Below are positions 27,345 through 35,871 of a stretch of DNA of 64,000 nucleotides, piece after piece (position 1 is the first letter of the stretch; every line of letters starts with the position of its first letter). The translations under genes and the position numbers were made by a program. The notes under the pieces were generated by a model, which saw nothing but the letters and a program-made list of their open reading frames with translations, did no database searches and was not told the origin of the DNA. The DNA is from UBA1205 sp045534635 (GTDB taxonomy: Bacteria > Bacteroidota > Bacteroidia > Bacteroidales > WCHB1-69): contig JAZSKB010000004.1 of the NCBI GenBank assembly GCA_045534635.1, forward strand, positions 22,942-86,941, given 5' to 3'.

Positions 27345-28520
27345 TTGAAGATAGTTGTATTATTATCAAGGGTTCCTTATCCGCTGGAAAAAGGCGATAA
27401 ACTTCGAGCGTTCAATCAATTAAAAGAATTGTCAAAACGACATGAGATTTATCTTTTTGCTCTTAACGAAGGAGCATTGCATCCTCAAGCAAAAAGTATT
27501 TTAAGTCCGTTTTGCAAACAAATATACATATTAAAATTATGTAAAGCAACAATATTTTTCAATTTGATTAAGTCTTTATTTCAAAAGATTCCTTTTCAAT
27601 GTAGTTATTTTTTTAATAAGAAACATTACAAATTTATCAATCAAGAAATTGATAAAATTGCTCCTGATGTTATTTATACTCAACTTATTAGAACAACAGA
27701 ATACGTCAGACATCGCAAAGAAAAGAAAATTTTAGATTATCAAGATGTTTTTTCCAAAGGAATGTTTCGTTTAATGGAAAAAGCCCCATTTTATAAAGCG
27801 TGGATTTACCGATTGGAATATCGTCGTTTGCTTCGATACGAAGGAGATGTTTTTAAAGATTTTGATTATAAAACAATTATAACACAAGTAGATAGAGCTT
27901 TGATACATCACCCTAAGGCCGAACAAATTGTAGTTGTTCCCAATGGTGTTGATACACAATATTTTGAACCACAAAAAGTAGAAAAAATTTACGATATTAT
28001 ATTCACAGGAAATATGTCTTATACTCCGAATGTTTTCGCATGTGAATATCTTGTAAAAGAAATATTGCCAGAATTGCTTAAATATGAGCCAAATATCAAA
28101 ATAGTATTATGTGGTGTAAATCCTTCTCCAAGAGTTTGTGCTTTGAAAAGTAAAAATGTAGAAATTACAGGTTGGGTCAACGATATTAGAAGTTATTATG
28201 CTCAATCGAAAATTTTTGTTGCTCCTATGGAATTAGGTACAGGTTTACAAAACAAACTTTTGGAAGCAATGGCTATGCAATTACCTTGTATTACCTCTCC
28301 ATTAGCAAGCAAACCTATCAATGCTGTTCACAATTCAGAAATTATTGTTTGTAATAGTGTTTTGGGTTATGTTGATGCTATTATTCATTTATTACATCAA
28401 CCTGATTTTTACAATCTTGTTGCCAACAATGCTTACCAATTTGTAAAACAAAATTACAATTGGACAGAGACTACAAAAATTTTGGAAAATTTAATTTTAG
28501 AAACAAAAAATACATTTTAA
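27345..28520 (+). CDS. Glycosyltransferase, GT4 type (GT-B fold)
   Basis: 391 aa. The N-terminus VVLLSRVPYPLEKGDKLRAF resembles the sugar transferases associated with exopolysaccharide export systems. The second Rossmann domain has VVPNGVDTQYF, FTGNMSYTPNV, ITGWVNDIRSYYAQSKIFVAP and the donor-binding ...GLQNKLLEAMAMQLPCI. The start is TTG at 27345: no ATG exists near it and the promoter is 24 bases upstream. It is likely a cell-surface polysaccharide or LPS transferase; donor and acceptor are unknown. No polysaccharide gene cluster surrounds it. Confidence 0.85.
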   Translation: MKIVVLLSRVPYPLEKGDKLRAFNQLKELSKRHEIYLFALNEGALHPQAKSILSPFCKQIYILKLCKATIFFNLIKSLFQKIPFQCSYFFNKKHYKFINQEIDKIAPDVIYTQLIRTTEYVRHRKEKKILDYQDVFSKGMFRLMEKAPFYKAWIYRLEYRRLLRYEGDVFKDFDYKTIITQVDRALIHHPKAEQIVVVPNGVDTQYFEPQKVEKIYDIIFTGNMSYTPNVFACEYLVKEILPELLKYEPNIKIVLCGVNPSPRVCALKSKNVEITGWVNDIRSYYAQSKIFVAPMELGTGLQNKLLEAMAMQLPCITSPLASKPINAVHNSEIIVCNSVLGYVDAIIHLLHQPDFYNLVANNAYQFVKQNYNWTETTKILENLILETKNTF

Positions 28521-28554
28521 CAAACTTATTTTTAACTTTTTAACATTTTTTTTT

Positions 28555-30204
28555 ATGAAGAAATATTTCATACCAATCAGTTCCGCCTTGTTAGCGATAG
28601 TGCTTTGCGTGAGTTGCAACAATAAGCAAGAACAAACAACAACAACAGAAGAAAAATCTATTATGCAACAAAAAGTAGAAGAATTTGCTATGGTGGATTT
28701 AACCACCGATTTAAGTCATCTTTCTGAAAATGAAAGACAAATTATCAGTATCTTTATAGATATTGCTAAAATTATGGACGACTTGTTTTGGAAACAAGCA
28801 TTTGGAGATAAAACTACATTAGATACTATCTCCGATGAATGGACAAAACGTTTTGCCCTTATCAATTATGGTGCTTGGGATAGATTAGGAGGAATGAAAC
28901 CTTTTGTTGAAGGTTATGGAGAAAAACCTCTTGGTGCAAATTTCTATCCTGCTGATATGACCAAAGAAGAATTTGAATCTTTGGATAATCCTGACAAAAA
29001 TAGCCTCTATACTATTATTCAACGCAATGAAAATGGAGAACTTAATGTTGTTTGGTTCAAAGATTATTACAAAGAACAACTTACTGAAGTTTGCCAATTA
29101 TTACAAAAAGCAATTGATTTATCCGAAAATGAAGGTCTTAAAAATTATTTAATTGAAAGAAAAAAGGCTTTTGAAACAGACAATTATTTTGAAAGTGATA
29201 TGGCTTGGATGGATATGAAAGAAGGACTTATTGATTTTGTAGTTGGTCCTATAGAAAATTATGAAGACCGCTTATTTGGAACAAAAGCCGCTTACGAAGC
29301 GTTTATCCTTATCAAAGACCAACAATGGAGCAACGATTTGGCTAAATTTACAAAAATGTTGCCCGATTTACAAAAAGTATTGCCTTGCGAAGATAAATAC
29401 AAACAAGAAATTCCAGGAACAGAAGCTGACTTAAATGTTTATGATGTAATTTATTATGCTGGCGATTGCAATGCTGGTAGCAAAACTATTGCTATCAATT
29501 TGCCAAACGATGAAAAAGTTCATCTAAAAAAAGGAACTCGCCGTCTTCAACTAAAAAATGCTATGAAAGCAAAATTTGATAAAATTCTTTTACCTATTGC
29601 TGAAGTTATTTTAGACAAAGAACAATTAAACAATGTAAAATTTGATGCTTTCTTTTCTAATGTTACTTTCCACGAAGTTGCTCATGGTTTAGGTATTAAA
29701 AATACTGTTTCTGGTAAAGGTCCTGTTAGAGAAGTGCTTCAAGCCCAATATAGTGCTTGGGAAGAAGCAAAAGCCGATATTTTAGGATTATTTATGGTTC
29801 AACAACTTATAGAAAATGGTGAAATTAATAATATCACTGTTGAAGACGCTTATATTACTTTCATTGCTGGTATTTTCCGTTCTGTTCGTTTTGGAAGTTC
29901 AAGTGCTCATGGTCAAGCTAATATGATGTGTTTTAATTTCTTTGAAAAGGCAGGTGCTTTTTCTCGTAACAACGAAGGAATTTATCACATTGATGTTGAA
30001 AAAGCAAAAAACGCTATGGTTGAATGGGCTTCTTTAATTTTAAAAGTTGAAGGCGAAGGCGATTTGGAATTCGCTACACAATACAATAAAAATAATTCCA
30101 TAATCTCTGAAAACCTTAAAGCAGATTTACAAAAAATTGCAGAACGCAATATTCCTCGTGATATTTTCTTCAATCAAGGAAAAGATATTCTTAATTTAAA
30201 ATAA
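28555..30204 (+). CDS. Dipeptidyl-peptidase III family metallopeptidase (M49), lipoprotein
   Basis: 549 aa. A lipoprotein signal peptide (LLAIVLCVSCNN, lipid-anchor Cys) places it at the cell envelope. The zinc site reads HEVAHG at 373-378 and the second family motif EEAKAD at 403-408. Classical M49 enzymes have HEXXGH; here the two His are separated as in HEXXH, as in a minority of known M49 members. The family removes dipeptides from peptide N-termini. Overall length and the order of the two motifs fit. Monocistronic, with a strong terminator after it. Confidence 0.83.
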   Translation: MKKYFIPISSALLAIVLCVSCNNKQEQTTTTEEKSIMQQKVEEFAMVDLTTDLSHLSENERQIISIFIDIAKIMDDLFWKQAFGDKTTLDTISDEWTKRFALINYGAWDRLGGMKPFVEGYGEKPLGANFYPADMTKEEFESLDNPDKNSLYTIIQRNENGELNVVWFKDYYKEQLTEVCQLLQKAIDLSENEGLKNYLIERKKAFETDNYFESDMAWMDMKEGLIDFVVGPIENYEDRLFGTKAAYEAFILIKDQQWSNDLAKFTKMLPDLQKVLPCEDKYKQEIPGTEADLNVYDVIYYAGDCNAGSKTIAINLPNDEKVHLKKGTRRLQLKNAMKAKFDKILLPIAEVILDKEQLNNVKFDAFFSNVTFHEVAHGLGIKNTVSGKGPVREVLQAQYSAWEEAKADILGLFMVQQLIENGEINNITVEDAYITFIAGIFRSVRFGSSSAHGQANMMCFNFFEKAGAFSRNNEGIYHIDVEKAKNAMVEWASLILKVEGEGDLEFATQYNKNNSIISENLKADLQKIAERNIPRDIFFNQGKDILNLK

Positions 30205-30243
30205 AACCTTTTCTTGATTTATTAAATTATTTTAATCTTTACC

Positions 30244-30282
30244 AAGTCCTAAAAAATATTACATTTTTTAGGACTTGCTGTT
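30244..30282 (+). terminator. Terminator after the M49 peptidase gene
   Basis: AAGTCCTAAAAAAT pairs perfectly with ATTTTTTAGGACTT around a five-base loop. Only a weak T-rich stretch follows. Confidence 0.7.
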
Positions 30283-30403
30283 TTAAAAATATCAAACAAA
30301 AAACTATATTGGTAAAATTACCCACAACATCATAATTGTATAACATTATTATTTCGTTGTTAATTCTCCTAATTTCTATTCTGCAAAGATAACACTTTTT
30401 TTG

Positions 30404-30411
30404 TACTTTTG
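30404..30411 (+). promoter_or_regulatory. -7 box for the gene at 30469
   Basis: TACTTTTG followed by CATTTGG, 57 bases before the ATG at 30469. Confidence 0.45.
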
Positions 30412-30468
30412 CATTTGGATTTCAAAATGAAATCACTTATAGAGTCTAACATTTAAAAATTTGTAATT

Positions 30469-31119
30469 ATGACAGAAAATTTTGATTTTTTAAAGAATCC
30501 ATTTAAAGGATTAACTAATGAAAACAAAGAAGAGTTTCAAAACAAATGCTCTGAAATTGCAGAAAACCTATTTAACAATTTCTGTATTCAATGTGGTGAA
30601 AACGGAGAAGAAAAGTATTACAAGTTCGCAGAAATTGAGTTTTATTATTACAACAAGGAAAATTTAAATCAAAAATGGAATGAAAAAACTTATCCGCGAA
30701 CAAACAAAGATGCTGGAGATTTGTTTTTCCATTATAGTGGTGTAGATATTTGTTTTGACAGCAAGTTTGACAATGGTATTTTTGGCGGCATTTTGATTAG
30801 AAGCTTGAAAGACAATCAGGGGAAATATATTACAGGACCATCTGTATGTATGCTCGAAATTTTGAATGCTTGTTCAAAATCTGAAAGAATGCCAAAATTA
30901 GTTTCACCGAAAAAAGAAAAGTGTGAAATTGGAGAACCTATTGAACGATATGGCATTGAACAAAAGGATGATTTACCATTGTGCTTCTACGACAAGAATC
31001 TATTTGAAAAATATACAAGCAAAGATAATTGTAAAGAAATATTTGAAAATGCAACTTGGGATTATGCCAAAAAGTCACCAAAGAAAAAAATAAGGTATTA
31101 TAAAAGATTTTGCAAATAA
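30469..31119 (+). CDS. Unknown cytoplasmic protein, 216 aa
   Basis: No signal peptide or membrane segment. The centre contains DLFFHYSGVDICFDS, then DNGIFGGILIRSL, and the C-terminus is very basic (KSPKKKIRYYKRFCK). Seven Cys are scattered and do not form a clear metal motif. The core looks like a folded enzyme or nucleic-acid-binding domain, but I cannot name the family. It is the first gene of an accessory patch whose later genes use less AT-rich codons. ATG at 30469 with its own promoter. Confidence 0.6.
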   Translation: MTENFDFLKNPFKGLTNENKEEFQNKCSEIAENLFNNFCIQCGENGEEKYYKFAEIEFYYYNKENLNQKWNEKTYPRTNKDAGDLFFHYSGVDICFDSKFDNGIFGGILIRSLKDNQGKYITGPSVCMLEILNACSKSERMPKLVSPKKEKCEIGEPIERYGIEQKDDLPLCFYDKNLFEKYTSKDNCKEIFENATWDYAKKSPKKKIRYYKRFCK

Positions 31120-31173
31120 TCACAGCCAATCGTACCAACAACAATATCCAATAACAACTAAACAAAAAACGCC

Positions 31174-31518
31174 ATGGAAACCAAAAATCTTGAAATAATA
31201 TCGCCATTAATGGAAAATGCTTTTTCGGAACCAGTCTTACATAAGGTAGTATTAAGCAAGATTGATTTTGAACTTCCCGATGAAATATGGAATGCCATTA
31301 ACGACGGATTCGCTTACTATTGGGATATTGAAGTTGGTTTTGGCAACTATGCGGATTTTGAAGACACATGCCGTTTCATAAACAAACATCTGGAATCTGC
31401 CAATATATTATTTCCATACGAAAAACTGGAGACTATCGTTAATATAATATATGATTTCGTCGAACAAATCCCCGATGCTTTTTTAGATGAATCTGCTGTT
31501 GTGATACCAGTAAAGTAA
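31174..31518 (+). CDS. Unknown small acidic protein
   Basis: 114 aa, rich in Glu, Asp and aromatic residues (ELPDEIWNAINDGFAYYWD, then GNYADFEDTCRFINKHL). No membrane segment, signal or known motif. Small acidic proteins next to secreted enzymes can be immunity or chaperone proteins, but that is only a guess. Codon use is less AT-rich than in the housekeeping genes around, which agrees with the following deiminase gene seven bases downstream, so the two are probably one transcript. Confidence 0.6.
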   Translation: METKNLEIISPLMENAFSEPVLHKVVLSKIDFELPDEIWNAINDGFAYYWDIEVGFGNYADFEDTCRFINKHLESANILFPYEKLETIVNIIYDFVEQIPDAFLDESAVVIPVK

Positions 31519-31525
31519 GAAGAAA

Positions 31526-32503
31526 ATGAGAATTACATTCGGATTACTAATTGGAATTATTGTCTGTTTAATATCCACAAAAGCAGCAACTTGTAACGAA
31601 TTTTATAAAAATAACAACTTAATAAATAAACCTATGTTTGAAATGAAAGACAAGAAACCGAGCAACGAGCAAACCGTCTATATGTCGGAACTGCTAATGG
31701 ACAGATACCCCGAAACTTGCAAGAACCTGATTGCCATTCTCGAAAAGCATAATGTGAAATACTCGTTTATTAAAGGCACTAAAGATATTTGGTGCCGCGA
31801 CTATATGCCAGTCCAAACCGAATCGGGAAAGTTTATCCAGTTCAGATACGACCCAAGTTATTTGAAAGGCAAAAAGGAATGGGAAGATTCGCGTTCCGAT
31901 GTGAAAGAAGTTTGCCGGTTGAATAATATCAACGCTACATTTTCGGACATAAACCTCGATGGTGGAAATATTCTTATCTGTGATGGACGAGCAATATTGT
32001 CGGACAGGATTTTCTCCGAAAATCCAAATTATGAAAAGGATTCTTTGACAAACGAGTTATCGAAACTGCTGGAATGTAAAGAAATTATCATAATTCTTGC
32101 ACTAAAATCACAAAATGAAGATTTTACAGGACACGCAGATGGAATGGTGAGATTTGTGAACAGGAACACCATTATAGGCAACGAAAGATGCCCCAACGAG
32201 TACAAATATATGAAAGAAGGATTGCAAAAGGTTATTAATGATTACAATCTTGAGTATATCGACATTCCATTTTTTGAAGACAAAGACCGCAAACATCCTG
32301 ACAGTGCAGTCGGAATATATGTGAACTATCTGGAGGTTAATGACTTGATTGTGATGCCGATATTTAATCGGGACGAGGACAATCAGGCTCTTGAAATCAT
32401 AAAAAAGACATTTCCAGACAGGAAAATCGAAACAATCGACTACAGCGATGTCGCCAAGGAAGGCGGTTTGCTAAATTGTACGACATGGGTGATTCATAAC
32501 TAA
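31526..32503 (+). CDS. Agmatine/peptidylarginine deiminase family protein, probably exported
   Basis: 325 aa. The family hydrolyses guanidino groups to ureido groups plus ammonia. Seen: WCRDYMPVQ, LDGGNILICDGRA, FTGHADGMVRFV with His203 and Asp205, and the nucleophile Cys318 in GGLLNCTTW; these are the catalytic positions of agmatine deiminases and the Porphyromonas peptidylarginine deiminase. The N-terminus (MRITFGLLIGIIVCLISTKA) looks like a signal peptide, unlike cytoplasmic agmatine deiminases, and the usual N-terminal EPHxAVWLAWP segment is missing. I infer an exported enzyme acting on free or peptidyl arginine derivatives. Codon use (many CTG, GCC, GAC) differs from the neighbours. Confidence 0.82.
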   Translation: MRITFGLLIGIIVCLISTKAATCNEFYKNNNLINKPMFEMKDKKPSNEQTVYMSELLMDRYPETCKNLIAILEKHNVKYSFIKGTKDIWCRDYMPVQTESGKFIQFRYDPSYLKGKKEWEDSRSDVKEVCRLNNINATFSDINLDGGNILICDGRAILSDRIFSENPNYEKDSLTNELSKLLECKEIIIILALKSQNEDFTGHADGMVRFVNRNTIIGNERCPNEYKYMKEGLQKVINDYNLEYIDIPFFEDKDRKHPDSAVGIYVNYLEVNDLIVMPIFNRDEDNQALEIIKKTFPDRKIETIDYSDVAKEGGLLNCTTWVIHN

Positions 32504-32528
32504 ATGATTAATTTTTAAAACTATTAAT

Positions 32529-32768
32529 ATGAAAAGAGTTGTTTTATTTTTTGTCTGCGTAACTTTGTTATCGTCTTGCCGCCAAAGCAAATCGGATATC
32601 GTGAAAGATTATATAGATGACATAAATAGTTATGACTCTAAAAAATTGAATCAGTTACTAACTGATAATTTTATGTATTATGGCAAAGATACTTTAAACA
32701 AAACTATCTATATGACAATTATGGATTATGAAAAAAATATTGGTCAAAAAGCGAGTCTCTACTTGTAA
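32529..32768 (+). pseudogene. Truncated lipoprotein gene
   Basis: 79 codons. The start is a clear lipoprotein signal (MKRVVLFFVCVTLLSSC), followed by DIVKDYIDDINSYDSKKLNQ and LLTDNFMYYGKDTL, which looks like the first helices of an NTF2/SnoaL-type domain. From about 32719 the frame runs antisense through the Rhs-like remnant of the repeat A copy, so the last 16 or so codons are not its own. I take it as a gene cut off by the arrival or recombination of the repeat. It follows the deiminase by 25 bases. Confidence 0.55.
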
Positions 32769-32886
32769 AAACCAGTGCTTTATAATAACGAGCCTCAAAA
32801 CAACACACTATAAAATAGCTATTAAAACTACTGTCTATCAGGAAGTTATAAGCAATTTTTTTGGTGTGTTTTTTATAAACTCTCAT
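32719..32886 (-). pseudogene. Short ORF: repeat A segment fused to an Rhs-core-like tail (second copy)
   Basis: 55 codons from the ATG at 32886. It starts MRVYKKHTKKIAYN, continues through FIVCCFEARYYKALVFTSRD and stops soon after (DQYFFHNP). The central EARYY..FTSRD is closer to the Rhs core than in the copy at 7160-7348, but the DPL..EKYP part is replaced. The two ORFs share frame and layout, so this segment was once coding. It truncates the lipoprotein gene on the other strand. Confidence 0.5.
32793..32886 (-). repeat. Repeat A, copy 4
   Basis: Same length and frame as copy 2, with CCTGATAGACAGTAG and the end GTTTTGAGGCTCGT. Repeat B copy 4 lies immediately upstream in the same order as at 7.3 kb. 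Confidence 0.75.
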
Positions 32887-32896
32887 TTTTTAGCAT

Positions 32897-32975
32897 ATTG
32901 TTGTTATTCAACATTTTATACACAACAAATATTGTTCCAAAGTGGTCAATTTTTGATAAAAAAGTGAAAAAAATA
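32897..32975 (-). repeat. Repeat B, copy 4 (partial)
   Basis: Minus strand: TTTTTTATCAAAAATTGACC, ACTTTGGAACAATATTTG, GTGTATAAAATGTTGAATAA. The distal half (CTGAAAATCAACAT block) is missing. The rest of the gap to prs holds only the prs promoter. Confidence 0.7.
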
Positions 32976-33099
32976 GAATTTTTAACTCTACTTCAAGAAA
33001 ACCAATCTATTAAAAAAGAAGAAAAAGAAAATATTTTTTTTAACTATAATTGTTAACAACATTTTTTGTTTTTTTAGCGATGATTAATGATTTTTTTTC

Positions 33100-33107
33100 T
33101 ATTTTTG
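33100..33107 (+). promoter_or_regulatory. -7 box for prs
   Basis: TATTTTTG, 24 bases before the prs ATG. Confidence 0.5.
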
Positions 33108-33131
33108 TGAAAAATAAAAAAAGAATAAAAA

Positions 33132-34094
33132 ATGGCAGAAGTTAAGATTGTAGCAGGAAGGTGTTCGCAAGCATTGGCAGCAAAAATTGCTCAAGTGTAT
33201 GGTCAAAAATTGGTTGAAGTAGAGATAATGCAATTTAGTGATGGAGAATTTCAACCATCGTATTCTGAAACATTGCGAGGTTGTGAAGTATTTATAGTTC
33301 AATCTACAATACCACCAGCAGACAACTTAATGGAGTTGCTTTATATGATAGATGCAGCCAAACGAGCATCTGCTCATAAAATTATAGCGGTAATGCCTTA
33401 TTTTGGTTGTGCTCGACAAGATAGAAAAGATAAACCAAGAGTGCCAATAGGAGCAAAATTGGTGGCTAACTTGTTAACAGCAGCAGGAGTAGATAGAATA
33501 ATAACGATGGATTTGCATGCCGATCAAATACAAGGATTTTTCGATGTTCCAGTGGACCATCTTTATGCTTCAAGAATATTTTTGCCATATTTGAAACAAC
33601 GAAATTTTAAAAACCTCTGTATGGCATCTCCTGATACAGGAGGAACACGTAGAGCAGCAATGTACGCCAAATATTTAGAAGCAGATTTGGCAATAGGATA
33701 TAAACAACGTCCTCGCCCTAATGTGATAGGTTCTTTGCAAATTATTGGAGATGTAAAAGATAAAGATGTTGTATTGGTTGACGATATTATAGATACAGCA
33801 GGTACTATTTGCAAAGCCGCTGCTGCTATCAAAGAATTGGGAGCTAATTCTGTACGAGCAATGTGTGTACATCCTGTATTGTCTGGAAAAGCTTACGAAA
33901 ATTTAGAAAACTCTGTTTTAGAAGAAATTATCACAACAGATACTATTCCATTGAGACAAAAATGTGACAAAATTACAGTTTTATCAGTGGACAAATTGTT
34001 TGCAACCGTTATTGGAAGTGTTATTTCAAATCGTTCTATCAATACATTATTTGATTTTGACCATTTCCTCAATCTTAATGATATTACATTGTAA
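33132..34094 (+). CDS. prs: Ribose-phosphate pyrophosphokinase
   Basis: 320 aa. It makes PRPP from ribose-5-phosphate and ATP for nucleotide, His and Trp synthesis. Motifs: MQFSDGEFQPSYSETLRG, PYFGCARQDRKDKPRVPIG (ATP loop), ITMDLHADQIQGFFD and the PRPP-binding VVLVDDIIDTAGT. Class I, full length. The next gene, a dehydrogenase, follows after 23 bases and may share the transcript. Confidence 0.97.
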   Translation: MAEVKIVAGRCSQALAAKIAQVYGQKLVEVEIMQFSDGEFQPSYSETLRGCEVFIVQSTIPPADNLMELLYMIDAAKRASAHKIIAVMPYFGCARQDRKDKPRVPIGAKLVANLLTAAGVDRIITMDLHADQIQGFFDVPVDHLYASRIFLPYLKQRNFKNLCMASPDTGGTRRAAMYAKYLEADLAIGYKQRPRPNVIGSLQIIGDVKDKDVVLVDDIIDTAGTICKAAAAIKELGANSVRAMCVHPVLSGKAYENLENSVLEEIITTDTIPLRQKCDKITVLSVDKLFATVIGSVISNRSINTLFDFDHFLNLNDITL

Positions 34095-34117
34095 AACGAA
34101 ATAAGGAATCTAAAAAA

Positions 34118-35071
34118 ATGAAGATAGTTGCTGTAGAATCAATAGGAATTGATGCAGTAAAATTAAAACAAATTAGTAAAACTTTTCTTGATTTAGGACA
34201 CGAATTTGTTTTCTATTCTGATAGACAAGAAGATGAAAACACATTGGTGGACCGAATGAAAGATGCAGATATAGTAATAGTATCAAATATAAAATTATCA
34301 GAAAATGTTCTTTCTAAATGTCCAAAATTAAAAATGTTGTCAATCGCTTTTACAGGTGTTGACCATATTGATTTGGAATATTGTAAAAAAGCAAATATTG
34401 TAGTTTGTAATGCTTCAGGTTATGCTACCGATGCTGTAAGTGAACTTACAGTAGGTTTGATAATAGACCTTTATAGAAATATTACATTTTTAGATAATAA
34501 AACTCGTCAAGGAGGTTCTCGTAATAATTTTTTAGGAAGACAATTGCGAGATAAAGTTGTCGGTATTGTAGGTACAGGATCCATTGGTAGTCGTACTGCT
34601 TTGTTGTTACAACAATTTGGTTGTAAAGTATTGGCTTGGAGTCGAACAGAAAAAACAGAATTGAAAGAAAAAGGAATTCAATATGTTTCTTTAGAGGAAT
34701 TGCTTTCACAATCGGATATTATTTCTTTGCATGTTCCGCTTACAGAAGAAACACAAAATCTTATCAATAAAAAAAGATTGGCAATGTGTAAATCTTCAGC
34801 GGTACTGATAAATACTGCTCGTGGAAAGGTTGTTGATATAGATGCTTTGGCAGAAGCCTTAGAAAAGAAGCATTTGGCAGGTGCTGCAATTGATGTTTTT
34901 GAAGCAGAACCTCCATTGATGCGTAATCACCCTTTGTTATCTGCTCCCAATTGTTTAGTTGTTCCTCATATTGGATTTGCTACCATTGAATCGTTTGAAA
35001 AACGAATTGATATTGTTATAAATAATATTTTAGCCTATCTTCAAGGAAAAGTTATCAACAAGATTTTGTAA
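34118..35071 (+). CDS. NAD-dependent D-2-hydroxyacid dehydrogenase
   Basis: 317 aa. The catalytic domain is split around a Rossmann domain with GIVGTGSIGSRTALLLQQFG. Catalytic residues: Arg in NTARGKVVD, Glu in DVFEAEPP and His in VPHIGFAT. It resembles glycerate and phosphoglycerate dehydrogenases without the C-terminal ACT domain. The substrate (hydroxypyruvate, lactate or another) cannot be read from sequence. It follows prs closely. Confidence 0.88.
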   Translation: MKIVAVESIGIDAVKLKQISKTFLDLGHEFVFYSDRQEDENTLVDRMKDADIVIVSNIKLSENVLSKCPKLKMLSIAFTGVDHIDLEYCKKANIVVCNASGYATDAVSELTVGLIIDLYRNITFLDNKTRQGGSRNNFLGRQLRDKVVGIVGTGSIGSRTALLLQQFGCKVLAWSRTEKTELKEKGIQYVSLEELLSQSDIISLHVPLTEETQNLINKKRLAMCKSSAVLINTARGKVVDIDALAEALEKKHLAGAAIDVFEAEPPLMRNHPLLSAPNCLVVPHIGFATIESFEKRIDIVINNILAYLQGKVINKIL

Positions 35072-35211
35072 AAAAGTTAATTTGTAAAATGTAGGTATTC
35101 AATAGTTTATATATAATATTAACAGTTTTAACAGTTCTTATATTAACAAAAGTTGTTGATAAGTAAATTTCAATATAGTGCAATAGATAAAAAAACTTGT
35201 AAAATATATTG

Positions 35212-35219
35212 TATCTTTG
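35212..35219 (+). promoter_or_regulatory. -7 box for the mraZ-ftsZ cluster
   Basis: TATCTTTG, about 190 bases before the mraZ ATG. The long leader contains a terminator-like hairpin and a set of TGGG repeats. The rest of the 335-base gap is AT-rich without further structure that I can see. Confidence 0.55.
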
Positions 35220-35293
35220 TCAGAGAAGAATAAGTAATATTTTTCGTGAAGTTCATTTTTTCATAAATGCCTCTAAAATAGAAGGTTAAACAA

Positions 35294-35334
35294 CGTAAAC
35301 GTTTGAAATAACTATTGAGTGTTTGCGTTTTTTT
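35294..35334 (+). promoter_or_regulatory. Terminator-like hairpin in the mraZ leader
   Basis: AACGTAAAC can pair with GTTTGCGTT (one G-T pair) around an 18-base loop, and eight T or more follow at once. It lies between the promoter and mraZ, so it could act as an attenuator of the whole cluster, or it could mark the end of a short leader RNA. Confidence 0.45.
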
Positions 35335-35344
35335 TAGCCAAAGA

Positions 35345-35382
35345 TTGGGGAAAAAGTGGGAAAAATGAGTAGAAAAATGGGA
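35345..35382 (+). promoter_or_regulatory. Candidate MraZ operator
   Basis: TGGGG at 35346, TGGGA at 35357 and TGGGA at 35378, with a degenerate TGAG near 35366: about one repeat per helical turn. MraZ of other bacteria binds direct TGGG(A/G) or AAAGTG repeats with this period upstream of its own gene. The site is 25-60 bases before the mraZ ATG and downstream of the promoter. Confidence 0.5.
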
Positions 35383-35406
35383 TTTTTGTAAAAAAATAAA
35401 ATTTAA

Positions 35407-35871
35407 ATGGCACTAAAAGGAACAGTAAAAATTGATGACAGAGGGCGGTTCTTGCTACCAACCGATATTTTTCGTGAAGTCAACGAAAAAGCGGGAGGCA
35501 ATTATGTTGTCAATAGAAGTACTGACAAGTGTTTGACACTTTATCCTATGCATGTGTGGAATGTTGTAAGTGCTAAATTGAGTAGAATCAATACTTTCGA
35601 CCCTAAAAAAAGAGCTTTGGTGCGTTATTTTTTGGGAAGTGCTACAGAAATTAGTCTTGATAGCAAAAATAGATTGCTTGTTCCTAAAGATTTGAAAGAG
35701 TATGCAGGAATTGAAAAAGAGATACTTATCATAAAAATCAATCCTTTTATAGAGTTGTGGAATCCAGTATTGTATGATAAACAAATGGAAGAAACTTTGA
35801 AGTTTAGTGCAGAAGATTTGTCTATAATTGCCAACGAAATTTTTAGTGATGGAAAAGAGTTCTTACCATAA
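35407..35871 (+). CDS. mraZ: Transcriptional regulator MraZ
   Basis: 154 aa. AbrB-like double beta-hairpin protein that represses the division cluster it heads. The two duplicated halves both carry the DxxGRxxxP motif: IDDRGRFLLPTDIF near residue 8 and LDSKNRLLVPKDLKEY near 80. Full length. The rsmH start lies inside its last 23 bases. Likely autoregulated through the TGGG repeats just upstream. Confidence 0.95.
   Translation: MALKGTVKIDDRGRFLLPTDIFREVNEKAGGNYVVNRSTDKCLTLYPMHVWNVVSAKLSRINTFDPKKRALVRYFLGSATEISLDSKNRLLVPKDLKEYAGIEKEILIIKINPFIELWNPVLYDKQMEETLKFSAEDLSIIANEIFSDGKEFLP

Noticed and set aside
30384..30391. Minus-strand TATCTTTG pointing back into the peptidase gene
   Set aside because: A good -7 box by sequence, but no minus-strand gene follows it; it could be chance in AT-rich DNA or an antisense promoter, and nothing here decides.
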